DNA of 36,981 nucleotides from Podochytrium sp. JEL0797. Taxonomy: Eukaryota > Chytridiomycota > Chytridiomycetes > Chytridiales > Chytriomycetaceae. Below the pieces are notes generated by a model. It searched no databases and was not told where the DNA came from. It was given only the letters and a program-made list of their open reading frames with translations. A program made the translations under genes and the position numbers. Location: the NCBI GenBank assembly GCA_027596195.1, contig JADGJG010000143.1:1-36981 (forward strand), read 5' to 3'. Below, one piece after another: positions 18,510 to 29,277 of the stretch (position 1 is the first letter of the stretch; every line of letters starts with the position of its first letter).

Positions 18510-19899
18510 CTAGTCGTGAGCGCGACTTTCCATGCTTTCTCCCTCCAACGCCTCCCAATTCCAACGCTCCTCGCGAAACATCACACGCGTCATGTTGGTA
18601 TCCTTCGCCACCAACGCCTTGTTGCCACCCAAAATCGAAAACGGCCACTTTTTGACCCCGCCGTCCGCGTTACCAACCGCAGGCCCGCGAATTTCCACCA
18701 CGGATCCGTTGATTTCCGCTAACATGGGATTCTTGAGGCCATGAACGCGTACCAGATCGAATCTGACGAGATCCCCGGGAGCACGACACATTGCGCGGTG
18801 GCCCTTCTTCCAAGCCATGCGTTGACACTCTGGGGAGCAATAGAACTTTGACAGACACTGCATGCACTTTTTGAGCGGCGTAACGACCTCCTCGTCCCCT
18901 TCCTCATTCACAGCCAACACGCCACGCGCGTCGCAATTGTACCCGAGCGCTTCGGAAACAAACGGCAACTGCTCAATGACGGGAAACTCCTTCTCCTTAC
19001 GTTCTCGCGGACAGTAAGGCCCAGCCCGGAGGAAAATGATGGTCTTTACGGTGTTTGGCACCGAAACGCCACCCACCGCGACCTAGGGTGTGCGAAGCGT
19101 CGCGTCCCATATTTTCTGTTGGGTTTTCGTGAGGATGCTTTCGGCCACGCTAATGTTTGCGCGGTTTTGGCGTTGCGAGTTGAGGTTGGATTAGGCGAGG
19201 AGGAGGGGTCCTTGGGAGTCTTCGAAAAAAAAGTGTTGGACCGTCGCGAATACGGGAGTCATGTTGGCAACGTCTATGGAGACCAAGAGTTCTTCCTTGC
19301 GTTCGGCGGGGGTGAATTTCTCGCACAGGGAAATGACCTTGCGGTATTGCGCAGCGGAGGCTTCTTGGTTGCCGGCCTTGTGGAATACCAAGCCGCGAGC
19401 AAAGGCGGCTGACGCGCGATGATGTGTCGGGGCGGCCTTTTCTTGCTGGATGGTCTTGAGGTATGCATCGTCAGCGGGAGTGGCAGTGCACTGGGCAGCC
19501 TTGAGAATTGAAGTAAGGCCGCTGAGGGCATACCATGACATGTCCGTTGTTGTGTCTGGAGACCTTTGCCGGCCAGTGGCCGCGGTGACCCGCGGCCCCA
19601 CGGGGCTTATATCGTCAGCATTGTTTATATTTCATTTATGTGTCTTTATCATTTATGTTGTGCATGTCATCGAGACACCCAATCTCCAATAAAACCCAAG
19701 GTTCCAAAGGATATGTCTTCCCTCTCTGCCACCGCACCCACAGGGGAGTAGACGCATCATCCGTGTCGCGCGGTTGCATCCGATACGCCTTTTTATACGC
19801 ATCCAGACTCGCGCGATAATTTCCCTGCACTGCAAAGTTCTCGGCGACCGCATATGCCTCGGCGGCTGCGCCGGAAGACATGCGCATCTCACGGAGCAT
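18510..19899 (-). CDS. TPR and MYND-type zinc-finger protein, interrupted by two in-frame stops
   Basis: Exon 1 is complement(19899-19742), then a 178-bp intron (GTGGGT donor, CAAAG acceptor), then one long frame from 19563 to 18510. TPR-like helices come first (AENFAVQGNYRASLDAYKKA, FARGLVFHKAGNQEASAAQY). Then comes the C-terminal part of a MYND finger, CMQCLSKFYCSPECQRMAWKKGHRAMC in pattern (CxxC, YCxxEC, WxxGHxxxC), in a protein-interaction class. The first MYND cysteine pair is not clear. The frame holds TAA at 19193-19191 and TAG at 19085-19083. The sequence between and beyond them keeps codon bias and a protein-like translation (NISVAESILTKTQQKIWDAT). Explanations are nonsense mutations, assembly errors or an unseen intron from about 19215 to 19083 ending CCCTAG. 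The gene converges on the kinase gene, 26 bp away. Confidence 0.55.
19571..19606. repeat. GC-rich nested inverted repeats within the MYND-gene intron
   Basis: GGCCGCGG-TGAC-CCGCGGCC at 19578-19597 is a perfect 8-bp stem with a 4-nt loop. It overlaps GGCC-AGT-GGCC (19571-19581) and GCCCC-AC-GGGGC (19595-19606). The cluster sits directly upstream of the intron acceptor, in a region otherwise AT-rich, and could hide or expose the splice site. Confidence 0.6.
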
Positions 19900-20023
19900 T
19901 TTGTGTGGGGGTGTGGGGGTAGAGTTCGTTTGGGTCGCGTTTGGGGAGAACAAACGAGCAAAACAAACGAGTTGTGTTCTGGTTTGCACTGGGCATATTC
20001 GAAGAAGGTGGTATTGCATCCTA

Positions 20024-20029
20024 TTTATT
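20024..20029 (-). other. Polyadenylation signal of the SUN-domain gene
   Basis: AATAAA on the minus strand lies 47 bp past the TGA of the SUN gene and 124 bp before the start of the MYND gene on the same strand. Confidence 0.5.
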
Positions 20030-20075
20030 AGCTCCAAAAGCATCAGCAGAAATTAACATCGGATCTGCCCCTTTT

Positions 20076-22846
20076 TCAACGCCCATGAACCCTCACGCGA
20101 TACAAACAAGTATACGCCTCATTCCCCCAATTCTCCACCACCCTCAACACCACCGTCTTCACAAGCACCCCCCTCTCCCTCATCACCTTCCCCGCTTCAG
20201 CATCCACCTCAAACGTCTGCACATTCTTCACCTTCGGGTCAAACGTCTGCGTCGACACGAGCATCCCCGCGGGCAGTTTTTCCGTCGCGGTGGGGAGTTT
20301 CCGCGTCGCGGGGTCCGTGTAGTCGAGTTTGGCCGTGTCCGAGTAGAGGACCCAGAGTTCGACGCGTTTCGGGGACGTGGAGAGGCTGGAGGGGGGTGTG
20401 GAGAGGAGGAGGAGTGGGGAGGCGTGGTCGACTGTGAAGGCGGTGGGGAGGATGGGTTGGGCGAGACGGATGCCGAGGGTTCCGGAAGATCCTGCAAAAA
20501 TAAGTTTTAATATCGAGGATTAACCCGCATACAAATGCGCATACTGAAAGATCAAGCATTTGTTTACCTTCCATCGCCCAACACTTGCCGGGCTGATTGC
20601 CTTCCGAAATAGCCACAAACGGACCCCAACCCACTCTCTGCTTGTACCCCATCCACCGCCCCACCATGCTTTTGCTCTCCCTTTGATACGGCTCACTTGT
20701 CAGTGCTTGGACGACATGCCCACCTGTCGCCTCTAAAGCATAATCCGCCCTCCCAATCCCATCCGCCGCAAACTTGTCCATTGCAGTCGCAATCAACGTG
20801 TCCAAAATATCCTTCATGGCCTCGGCTTCGAGTTTCGCGCGTTCCGCGGGGGACAGGGCCGAGACTTTGGTTTCCACGAGGGTCGTGAGGGAAGCTGTAG
20901 TGGCTGCGATTTCGTCGTGCAGGAGGTGCATGACTTGTTCGCGCGTAAGGATCATATGCGCAGGGGATCCGTTGCCGGCAAGGACGTCGGTAACGTGTTG
21001 TTTGTTTTTTTCGAGGAAAGTGGCGGAGTGGGCCGCGAGTGCGGTTTCGAGGTCGGTGAAGGAGGGGAGCGACGCGATAGATTCTTGGATTTGTTGGCGC
21101 ACTGAAGCGTCGAGAGCGTTGAGGTGCGAGCGGTGGGCAAACTCGGAGAGACGGTGCTCGACGGATTCGGCCGTTTCAAAGCCTTGGGTGTGAATGAGCT
21201 CCGAAACGAGGGTTTTGATGTCGGCTGCGGAGACGAGTCCTTTCGTGGCCGCGTGGAGCTTTTCCGAAATGAGTTCGCGAATCCGAGGCTCCGAAACATC
21301 GGCGGGGTCCGCTTTCACCGTCTGTGCATGCAGCGCCCCAATCTTTTCCTTCAACAGTCCCCAAAACTCGGGGTCCAACACCACCTTGTCCGTCTTGGCA
21401 TCCTTCTTTGCCACCACCATGCTCGGTACGAGATCTTGCATCATCTGAACCATCTTGCTCCCCACCGCCTTCTCACTCTCCTCCACGCGTTGATGCACGC
21501 CCTTCAACTCCTTCATCAACCCAGCCACACGCGCCTCCAACCCCTTCATCTTCTCATCCTGCACCAAATCCCGCTTCTTATCCCCCTCATCCTCCTCCCC
21601 CAACGCCTCCACCCCGCGTTTCACAGCCTCCAACTCTTTCACAAACTTGCCCACCCTTGCAGCCATCACATCATCCTCCCCTTCCAACGCCTTCACACGC
21701 ACCTCCACACTCGCAACAACCTCCTTCATCTTCGTCTCCACTGCCGCAACCGCATCGCGCATCTTGCGCGTCGCAGAATGGAGTCCATCAAACGACCCCG
21801 CGGCGTCATGGAACCCTGCTTGAACGCCCCGCAGCGTTGTTTCGAGCGCGGCAACGCGTGACGCGAGGGCTTCGGATTCAGCCGTGGCGAGGGAAGACCA
21901 ATCGATTTTTTCGGCTGCGTTCGCGAATGCGTTGTGGTGCGTCGAGTCAGGAGACGGGTTGCGAGACATCATCGTGCGAAGGCTCGTCATTCCGTCCCGG
22001 ATGGACGCCGATCCTTGGGTCCATAACCTCACAAGTGCGTCTCCACCACGGTGTGTGGGGATCCAGATTTCCCAACCGCTCGAATCCGCCGTCGCGTCCT
22101 TCTCTTCCTCCCCTTTACGGGGGCGGCGGACGCCACCACTGGATAACGGGAAAAACAGGTTCCAGCGCGTAGATTCCTCCACTGCCGCGCCCCCATCACC
22201 CGTCTTGAACATGGGCGGGACATAGACGTGATTCAGGCGCTCCACGTTGTGCACAATCACCGTCTCGTACCAGTCTACAAACAGGGGCACGTTGCGGTCC
22301 ATGAAGGACGGCCAAATTGTCAGGTCACCCCATTTTGGGGGGAGGTACGCGGCGACTTCGGTGTATCTTTTAAGCGGGAAGTCGGCGCCGCGTTGATTCA
22401 AGAGGAGGACGGAGGTTATGGAAATGGCGATGATAAGGAAGCCGATCTTGGAGGTGGTGTAGAGGGAGTTATAGAGTTTGACGAGGTGGGAGACGGGAGG
22501 TTGGATAAAGTCGAGGTAGATGGAGACGAGGAGGGCCCAGAGGGCTTCAAAGGCTGTGCGAGTGAATTCGGTGGGGGATTCGAGGATGGAGGAGGCGATG
22601 GGGTCCGATTGGGTGGAGTCTTGTTCGGAGGAGTTGTCGTATTCGAATTGGACAGTTTCGATGACTTCTTCTTCTTCTTGGTCGTCGGCAGGTTCTTGGC
22701 TGCTTTCGTCGTCGTCATCGTGTTGGTGGAAGTCGGGTTTCTTTGGCCGCGTGAACAAACGGATGGGGGAGAAGGCGGCGAGTTTTTCCCAGGGCGACCT
22801 TTGATTTTTGGCATTCTCCTTCTCGAGTTGTTCGTTTTCGAGCTGT

Positions 22847-22883
<37 letters not shown>

Positions 22884-23235
22884 TTAGAGAGAATTAAGGA
22901 TACGACAACGGGATAGATACTTTTTTTTCCAGCGCCTCGTCGAGGGTTTCGTCCGAGTCGTCGTTCAAAGTGAGGAGGGTCTTTCTGCGGGCCTTAACGA
23001 CGGAAGCCGCGGGGCCAGACAGGGCCGGATACTTTTTCTTTGCGGTTCTTGGCGACGCGGCAACAAGGTCGTCGCCGTGCAGCTGCGACGGTTCTTGCGC
23101 AACAAAGCGCCGCGTTGACCGCCTCCGCGTTGACGAGGCATCCTCGTGCTGGATGCGCAGCACTGGTGTCTGCGGAAAGTCGCCGTCGTCGGAGGACCCG
23201 CGCGAGACGCGTGTTTTACGCGGCGTGCTGCTCAT
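20076..23235 (-). CDS. SUN-domain inner nuclear membrane protein
   Basis: Proposed exons are complement(23235-22921, 22842-20568, 20491-20076), giving 1001 aa. The basic, Ser/Thr-rich first exon (RKTRVSRGSS, TRRRSTRRF) would face the nucleoplasm. An acidic stretch follows, then a membrane span at about residues 238-253 (IGFLIIAISITSVLLL), a long coiled coil (about 420-780), and the SUN domain in the last ~205 residues. The SUN domain reads RADYALEATGGHVVQA, GPFVAISEGNQPGKCWAMEG, GTLGIRLAQPILPTAFTVDH and ends VVENWGNEAYTCLYRVRVHG. This is the fold that binds KASH peptides across the perinuclear space to form LINC complexes, which position nuclei and tether chromosomes or centrosomes. The last intron (GTAAAC...TTTTTGCAG) is open in frame; splicing it restores the SUN domain, whereas retention gives a Pro/His/Arg-rich tail. 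Confidence 0.9.
22846..22882. repeat. (GA/CT)n microsatellite in SUN-gene intron 1
   Basis: The run of GA repeats (CT on the coding strand) with a single AAAG interruption forms the polypyrimidine tract just before the acceptor of intron 1. Length changes here could affect splicing. Confidence 0.8.
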
Positions 23236-24206
23236 GTTTGGGCTTTGGTTTTTTCGGAGGATGCAAAAAAACTTGGAAAAAACTCGACGGAGTCGCAACC
23301 AATCCCCCTCCTGTGACCACTCCACCGCCTCGCCGCAAAAAAGCGCACCACTCCCCGTCAAAACCAACGTTTATTAATTTCCATAATAGGAATATGTTGT
23401 TCCAGCCTTAGTAACTTTATGAAATTGCTCTGTCTGTTTATCCCCGGAATAAACTGCTCAATTCTGTAATATAATAGGCAATTGAGTGAAAATTTTCTTC
23501 CGAACGCGTTCCAAACCAAACGAGTTCCAAAAGTCAATATGCAACACGCTCGAGCGCGCGTACGACTCAAAAATCCACCATCCCGCCTTCCAACAGATCG
23601 AGTAGCTCTTCATGCATTCCTGGAGTAGCTGAAATTTCGAGGGTTTTGCGCGGTTGTCTGGGAATTCTCCACCGACAGCGTATTATTCGCGGATCAGTTC
23701 ATTGGAGAATTGCACATAGGATTTCGTATGCATTATTCGTTTAGGGGGATGGAAGCATGGGAACCGCAGTCGCCGCAGCAATGTTCGAAAGACGCGCCGT
23801 TGCAAGGGTGTTGTCTGCACAATGGCAAAAATGAACCACACAGGCAATGAATTCGAAATGTCTTAGAATGAATTGCTTGCTAGGAACGCGTAACATGATT
23901 TTGGCTCGATATTCTGTTGACATGGGGTCGGCGGTTCTCGCCGCTCGCCGCTCGCGGTTCGCAAAACGGATTTAACCGCGTTCAGGACATGGAATCATTG
24001 AAATCGAAACCAAGAAAAGGATTCTCCGCTGTGGCGGCAGACACTGCTTCAATATTCAATTTCGGAAGCCCAAGTTGGCCAAGCGTCAAGGACGGCAATA
24101 TGGCGAGCAACAGAAATCATTCTAAATCTCGGGTACTTTTTAGAAAATATCAGTGCATTTCCTCCGAACCTTTTCCGTTGGCAGTCCGTGGGATGAGAAA
24201 CCTTAC
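23236..24206. other. Divergent intergenic region, SUN gene / mitochondrial carrier
   Basis: About 1.1 kb separates the two start codons. Open frames exist on both strands (for example 23917-24288 +) but show no domain, no codon bias like the neighbours and no splice partner. Two ACGCGT hexamers lie near 23506 and 23885, and a small CGCTCGC repeat near 23940-23956. I see no tRNA or other structured RNA. It probably contains both promoters and long leaders. Confidence 0.4.
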
Positions 24207-24213
24207 TATAAAA
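24207..24213 (+). promoter_or_regulatory. Possible TATA box of the mitochondrial carrier gene
   Basis: TATAAAA lies 141 bp upstream of the ATG at 24348, in an AT-rich stretch followed by a T-run. The distance would give a leader of about 100 nt. Confidence 0.3.
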
Positions 24214-24347
24214 CTTTTTTTCGAAGCCTCTCTCTTCACCAATAAGACTTTCTCCATAACGCGTTTTGTTGTGACGCATGCGCAGTGACCCCATTCCTGC
24301 GCGTTGGTGGTGCTTGGACGTGGCGTTCCAATTTTGTCGACCCAAAA

Positions 24348-25609
24348 ATGCTCTCTTCCGCACCAACCCACTTCGCGGACCCGCACGCCTACCAACACCA
24401 CAGCCACACATACGATCTCGCTGCGGGTCTTTTATGCGGCGGCTTAGCGAACCTGGTTCCCTCTGTACGTAAGTGTTTGTCCTGCGCTCTCGGTCCTGCA
24501 AGATTCCAATTTCAACGATTGATGAAACCAGTCACGAACCCGTTCGATTCCATCAAGACTCGCATCCAAGTACAACCCGCTGTCTCGGATCTGCAGTACA
24601 AGTCCTTCTCGCATGCCGCGTCAAGAATCATGCGGGAAGAAGGCTGGCGAGGTATTTGGTCCGCTCCTCGCTCGCCACACCGAGACACTCAAAACCGATT
24701 TCGTTAGGCCTCATCCTCCCCGGAATGTTTGCAACCTGCATCAGAGAACTGACTTATTCATCGCTGCGATTCGGGCTGTACGCGCCAGTCAAGACGGGCA
24801 TCCACCGTCTCGTTTTGCCAAACGACAAGCAATCTGCCAAAGGATCAGAACCGTTTCTTATCAAGGTGTTTGCAGCAGTGAGCATTGGATGTATCGCGTC
24901 CGCAATAACGAGTCCCACTGTGAGTGCCTCTTGAGTGGATTTTTGATGGGAGTGGCGTGAACTCCAAGAATCAACCCGACATTCCCCGACACACGGCACA
25001 CACACAATCTCCCTCCCTCCCTCACACACACACTCATTCACACCCTCACACACACAGGACCTCGTCAAAATCCGACTCCAACGCGAAGCAGGACGCATCA
25101 ACCCCCTCGGAATCTATACCACGGGCCTCCACGCGGGCTCTCCACCTTCATATCGCAACACAATGGACGCGTTTATCCAAATCCTGAAACGAGAATCTCT
25201 CATTCACGGGCTGTACAAAGGCTGGCAAGCCACAGCGATTCGCGCTTCCCTCGTCACGGGTGCCCAACTCTCGACCTACGACGAAACCAAGTACTTGATC
25301 AAAAAGCATGGATGGATGCAAGAAGGGATTCCTTTACACGTGCTTGGTTCCGTGATTGCTGGACTCGCGGCCACGACGGCGGGGGCGCCTGCTGATATCA
25401 TCAAAACGCGGTTATTGAGTCAGCAAAAGGGGGTGAACGGAGCGTATTCTGGGTTCGTGGACTGTTTTGTGAAGATTGTGAGGACTGAAGGACCCGCGGC
25501 GTTGTTTCGTGGATGGTTGCCGGCGTATTGTCGACTCGCGCCGCACTTTATCATTTCCTTGCCGCTGTATGAGCAGTTGCGGAAGGGGCTTGGATTGGGG
25601 GCCATGTGA
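24348..25609 (+). CDS. Mitochondrial carrier family (SLC25) protein
   Basis: Proposed exons are 24348-24468, 24532-24651, 24708-24919 and 25058-25609, giving 334 aa. Donors are GTAAGT, GTATTT and GTGAGT. All three signature motifs are present: NPFDSIKTRIQVQP (P44, D46, K49), SPTDLVKIRLQRE (D152, K155) and APADIIKTRLLSQQ (P262, D264, K267). Each is followed by its expected EG-type half (REEGWRG, RESLIHGLYKGW, RTEGPAALFRGW). This triple repeat defines inner mitochondrial membrane carriers with six membrane spans. The sequence looks closest to the UCP/dicarboxylate group, but the substrate cannot be assigned safely. The second junction falls exactly in the expected GWRG-L-x-LPG loop, which supports the unusual GTATTT donor. 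The gene converges on the PPR gene, with 135 bp between stops and AATAAA at 25628. Confidence 0.9.
24958..25057. repeat. CA-rich simple repeats in carrier intron 3
   Basis: The 138-bp last intron of the carrier gene carries several (CA)n and CTCACA stretches up to the CACACACAG acceptor. The tract replaces the usual T-rich polypyrimidine region. Confidence 0.6.
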
Positions 25610-25627
25610 ATCCATCCTGGTTCGAAA

Positions 25628-25719
25628 AATAAAGGTGCTTTGCTGGTGATTTCGAGTCTGAAGCCAAAAACGACCATCCCATTCCTGGAGCGTTCGTTTT
25701 ACCGTTTTCTCTCTTTATT
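25628..25719. other. Convergent polyadenylation signals, carrier and PPR genes
   Basis: AATAAA for the carrier is at 25628-25633 (+), and AATAAA for the PPR gene is at 25719-25714 (-). Both lie in the 135-bp gap, and each is placed a normal distance after its own stop codon. Confidence 0.5.
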
Positions 25720-25744
25720 TGTATAAAAAATAAATCATCATCCT

Positions 25745-28700
25745 TTACTCCGCAACAGCCTCCTCCTGGACCACCAACTTGCCCCGAATCTGCTGCACCC
25801 CCTCCGTCACAGCCGCCACCTCATCCTCCGGGAACCCATCCGCCTTCATCACTTCCACACCCCTGTCCACAAGTGCCCCCCGGTCCGCCTTGGCCGCGTT
25901 GAAAATGAACAACGCGACCGTGTTCAAGTCGCGCGATGTGGGCAGCTTTGCGGAAAAGGGTGCCATGGATTCAAACACGAGTAGGGCATTGTCAAAGTGG
26001 GAAGTCTCGACGAGGGATTTGAGGACCAAGTTCGCGATGGGAGTGGACGAGAGTGATTCTGTAATGCCGAGGAAAAATCAGATCAGACGGGGGAGAATGA
26101 AAAAAACAGAAACAAAGAAAGACTCAACTGTACTCTTGCAACAGCATCTCCGTCAATTGAACCACCAACTTGCTTCTCGGTTTGTTTTCCACAACCAGCT
26201 TCACGGCCGCCTCCAAAATCTCCTGCGACGGTCTCGGGTTTGACGACAAGGACCCTTTGTACCCCACCAACTGCCCAAATGCCACCGCCTCTTCCCCCTT
26301 CAACGCCTCCACAACTTCCTTCCCCCCCTGCCCCCACATCCTGTCCAACACATCATTATCCACCCGCTCCCCCACCCTCCCCATATCACACATGACCCTC
26401 ACCGCACTCTCCACATTCCCCCTCTCCACCTCCTTCCCCACCAAAACCCGATACCCCGCACCCCCAAGCCTCAACCCTTTCCTCCTCACCAACTCCCACA
26501 CCCCAACCGCCGCATCCACATCCCCAAACCGTCCCACCAACATCTCCACCGCCGAATCAAACCACAACCCATCCAACTGCAACCCCCCTCCACCCTTCAC
26601 ATCCCCCATCTCCTCAATAGCATCATCCAACATCTCCATCACAACCACTTTATCCATCGTCCTCGCCATCTCCACAAACAACGCCCGATGCACCCCAGGC
26701 CGCACACGAATGCCCGCATCCCTTACATGCTGGAAAACCTCCAACGCCCGGCCCCCACGCCCAGTCTGCGTATAAATCCACATGATATCATTCCACCCCG
26801 TCGGCGTGAACGCCATCTCCCGTGCCACAAACGCCTCCCGCGTAGGAAGCGCAAAATACCGCGGAATCACTTTCTCCAACAACCCCGCAATCGGTTCCAA
26901 CGCGGGCGCCTTGTCTACCCGATGCATGTGCAGCGCGACGGTATCGTTCGTGAGTTTGAGGAGGGACCGCCGCGAGGGTGGGGTGTGGGTCGTGGCGAGG
27001 AGGGTTTGGACGTGGTCGAGGTACGCGGGGATGTCGTTGTTGGTGAGGTGGCCGATGGAGAAGGCGTCGTGGAGGGCTGGGACGCGGAGTTTGGCGTCTT
27101 TGGCTTGGGAGGCAAGGGGGAGGAGGTGGGTTGTGATGGTTTGGGCTTCTTGCACGCGGTCCGATTTGATGAGGGAAAAGAGGAGGGTCGACATGGCGTG
27201 GATGGACGGGAGGAACGGGGACGTGGAAAGCATTTCGTTGTAGATTGAAACGGCTTGGTCAAAGTGGCGTGAGTGGCAGGCATCGAGGATTTGCTTGTTG
27301 ACCTCCGAGAGGGTTTCGAGGGTAAGTGGTTCGCCGTCCAATCGTGGGCCCGTGATGATCTTTTCGGAACGCATGTATCGGATCCACTCGATTAACGTGA
27401 TTGTTTTCCCTTGCGCCTTCAACTCGTCCATCATGCGGTTGTTCATGGCACGCGAGATTCTCAATTTCCGCGCTTTCATGTCCGCCACCAAAAGTTTCCA
27501 CAGATGCTGCTTCGCCGTCGTCAACAACAAGAGCGTTTCGAAATCCTTCAAATCCAACGCAGGTCCAGCCCCTTCATTCCATTTCCCATGGTCCACAAAA
27601 CTCTTGATCACAACCTCCTTCGCATTCCGCGTGGGACTCACAATTCGACTCGCCTCGCGGTACAACTGCAACATGGCAGGCACATCCGCACTGACATTCA
27701 CCAACGCTTGCGCGAGCAGCCATTGGATTTGCGCTGGCAACACGCCCCTCGCGACACCCGTTTTCAACACCATCATGTCCGTTCCGGCGCGCTTGTTCTT
27801 GGGCGACAAGTGAACCATCGAATCGAGGAACGTGAAAAGAAGCGGGGTTTGCATGGTTTCACTCTTTTGAATCGTGTTCAATACGCGCGTGGCGGTGACA
27901 ACGTCGGGCTCGGAAGGATCGAGTTTCGACAGTGCATAGAGCGACAGAGTGAGTCCATTCGGCACGCGGTCCGAAGACGCAGGGTACAGCTTTTCAATCA
28001 ACGGTTCGTTGCGGAGGTGCAGCGCGGATTCAAACGCAATGTCACGCACGGCCGAATCGGGTTGCGGAAACTGTCCCGACGTGTCCGTCTCCAATCGCGT
28101 GTACCATTCAATCACTTGTGCGTGCTGCTGGTTCGCGAGGAGGGATGCGAGGAAGGCGGTCATGTGGCTGGCGGTGAGTGGGATGCTATCTTCGGCGAGG
28201 ATGGTGGACATGACGTTGAGGGCGGCGGGGATGTCTCCGGAGGATACGTAGGCTGAGATGAGGTTGTTGTAGGGGTCGTTGGAGGTGGGTTCGTCCGAGT
28301 TGCGGTACACGTCGAACCATTTTTGGGCTTCGACGGCGTTTTTGGCGTTTCTGGAGATTTGTTCAAAAGATTGTGAGTTCTTTGTGGAATCAAGAAAGGG
28401 AATTCGGAATGTAGAGAGGGACAGTACCCGTAGGCCAGAATCATGAGTGAATACGTGGTGACATTCGGCTGGACGCCAAAAGTCTCAATCATCATCTTGA
28501 CGTGATTCAGGGCGTGTTCCGTTTCGCCCCTCGCGGCAAGCATCTGCAGCACGTCGTTGTGGACACTCGCATGTTGCGATTTGTAGTTGGCATCGAGGGC
28601 GTCGTAGGCCGCCAGGGCGTGAGCCTCGCAGTCGAGTTTCTTATGTGTCAGGTCGTCGAGGTCGCGCAGGATGTTTGTTTCGGTGCGGGTGAGGTCTGTC

Positions 28701-29242
28701 TTGGAGTGGGATGCAATGAGGGACTCCACTTGGGCAGCCTGTGCGACGAGGGCTTTGTCCTGGCTGGCGAAGCAGGCGAGGATGCGTGCGCGTGCCTCGT
28801 TGTCGGGTTCGATGGGCAGCGCGGCAACGAGGCGCAGCGTGCGCATGCGGTGGGTGAGGTACGGCGTCGAGGCGAGCGAGTCGAGAAGCGCAGAGACGTT
28901 GACGGGGTGGTTGCGAGGCGTGGCTTCTTTGCTTTCGTAGCTTTCGTTGGTGGTCTCTTTGGGAGTGGTGTCGTTGCGAGAGTCGTGTTTGGCGTGTGTC
29001 GTGTCGTGTTTGGGAGTGTCGTGTTTGGCGTGCGCGGTGGTGCGCGTGGTTTCTTTGTGCGCGGTGGTGTGCGCGGTGCGCGTGGTTCGCGTGGTCGTGT
29101 CGTTGCGAGTGTCGTTCAAGACGCGCGTTTGAAGTCCAGAGACACTAGAGACGCCGTGCGCCAAGCGCCGTGCCGCATTGGATGGCAACGCGAAACCCAC
29201 GCTGCGTGCCAGGACTGGCCGTGAAAGAACCCGCAAAAACAT
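25745..29242 (-). CDS. Pentatricopeptide-repeat-type mitochondrial protein
   Basis: Proposed exons are complement(29242-28428, 28350-26129, 26058-25745), giving 1116 aa. Introns are 77 and 70 bp with GTACTG and GTTGAG donors. The N-terminus MFLRVLSRPVLARSVGFALP is Arg-rich, lacks acids and fits a mitochondrial presequence. A Thr/His/Lys/Asp/Asn-rich repetitive stretch follows (about residues 45-106). The rest is helical-hairpin repeats with PPR character: VTTYSLMILAYG, PYNNLISAYVSSGDIPAALN, DACHSRHFDQAVSIYNEML, WNDIMWIYTQTGRGGRALEV, GYRVLVGKEVERGNVESAV. Such proteins bind organellar RNA for processing, stability or translation. The RNA target cannot be read. The second junction requires the GTTGAG donor, because the alternative GTACAG would shift the frame. 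Its start codon is only 35 bp from that of the divergent neighbour. Confidence 0.8.
28925..29110 (-). repeat. Degenerate coding repeat, Thr/His/Lys/Asn-rich
   Basis: Within exon 1 of the PPR gene about 62 residues are built from imperfect short units such as TTRTTRTAHTTAHKE and AKHDTPKHDTTHAKHD. The DNA is purine-skewed and repetitive (GTGCGCGGTG and GTGTCGTGTTTGG units on the plus strand). It sits right after the predicted presequence and is likely disordered. Confidence 0.7.
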
Positions 29243-29277
29243 TGGACGAGAATTCCAAGAAAAAAGAAAACTTGAGA

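Noticed and set aside
18510..19899. Reassignment of TAA/TAG to glutamine in the nuclear code
   Set aside because: Several other genes here end at TAA at the family-typical length (prolidase, START, dolichyldiphosphatase, PPR), so the two stops in the MYND gene are treated as a local problem.
20228..20567. Open reading through SUN intron 2, giving a Pro/His/Arg-rich C-terminal tail
   Set aside because: Splicing GTAAAC...TTTTTGCAG restores the second half of the SUN domain, ending in NWGNEAYTCLYRVRVHG, whereas the retained version is low-complexity out-of-frame sequence.
24274..24292. NRF-1-like GACGCATGCGCAG near the carrier gene
   Set aside because: It differs from the consensus, and NRF-1 is an animal factor, so a chance match is likely.
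13196..24347. tRNA or other structured RNA genes in the two long gaps
   Set aside because: I looked for T-loop (GGTTCGA-type) and A-box-like elements in the gaps and found none in a workable arrangement.
22846..25057. Simple repeats as CRISPR or satellite arrays
   Set aside because: The (GA)n and (CA)n tracts are within introns, short and without spacers. No CRISPR array, insertion sequence or transposon gene is visible anywhere in the window.
29170..29277. Upstream in-frame ATGs of the unknown 434-aa gene
   Set aside because: They lie inside the antisense PPR presequence. The ATG at 29278 is the first outside it. Kept only as a possibility in the findings.
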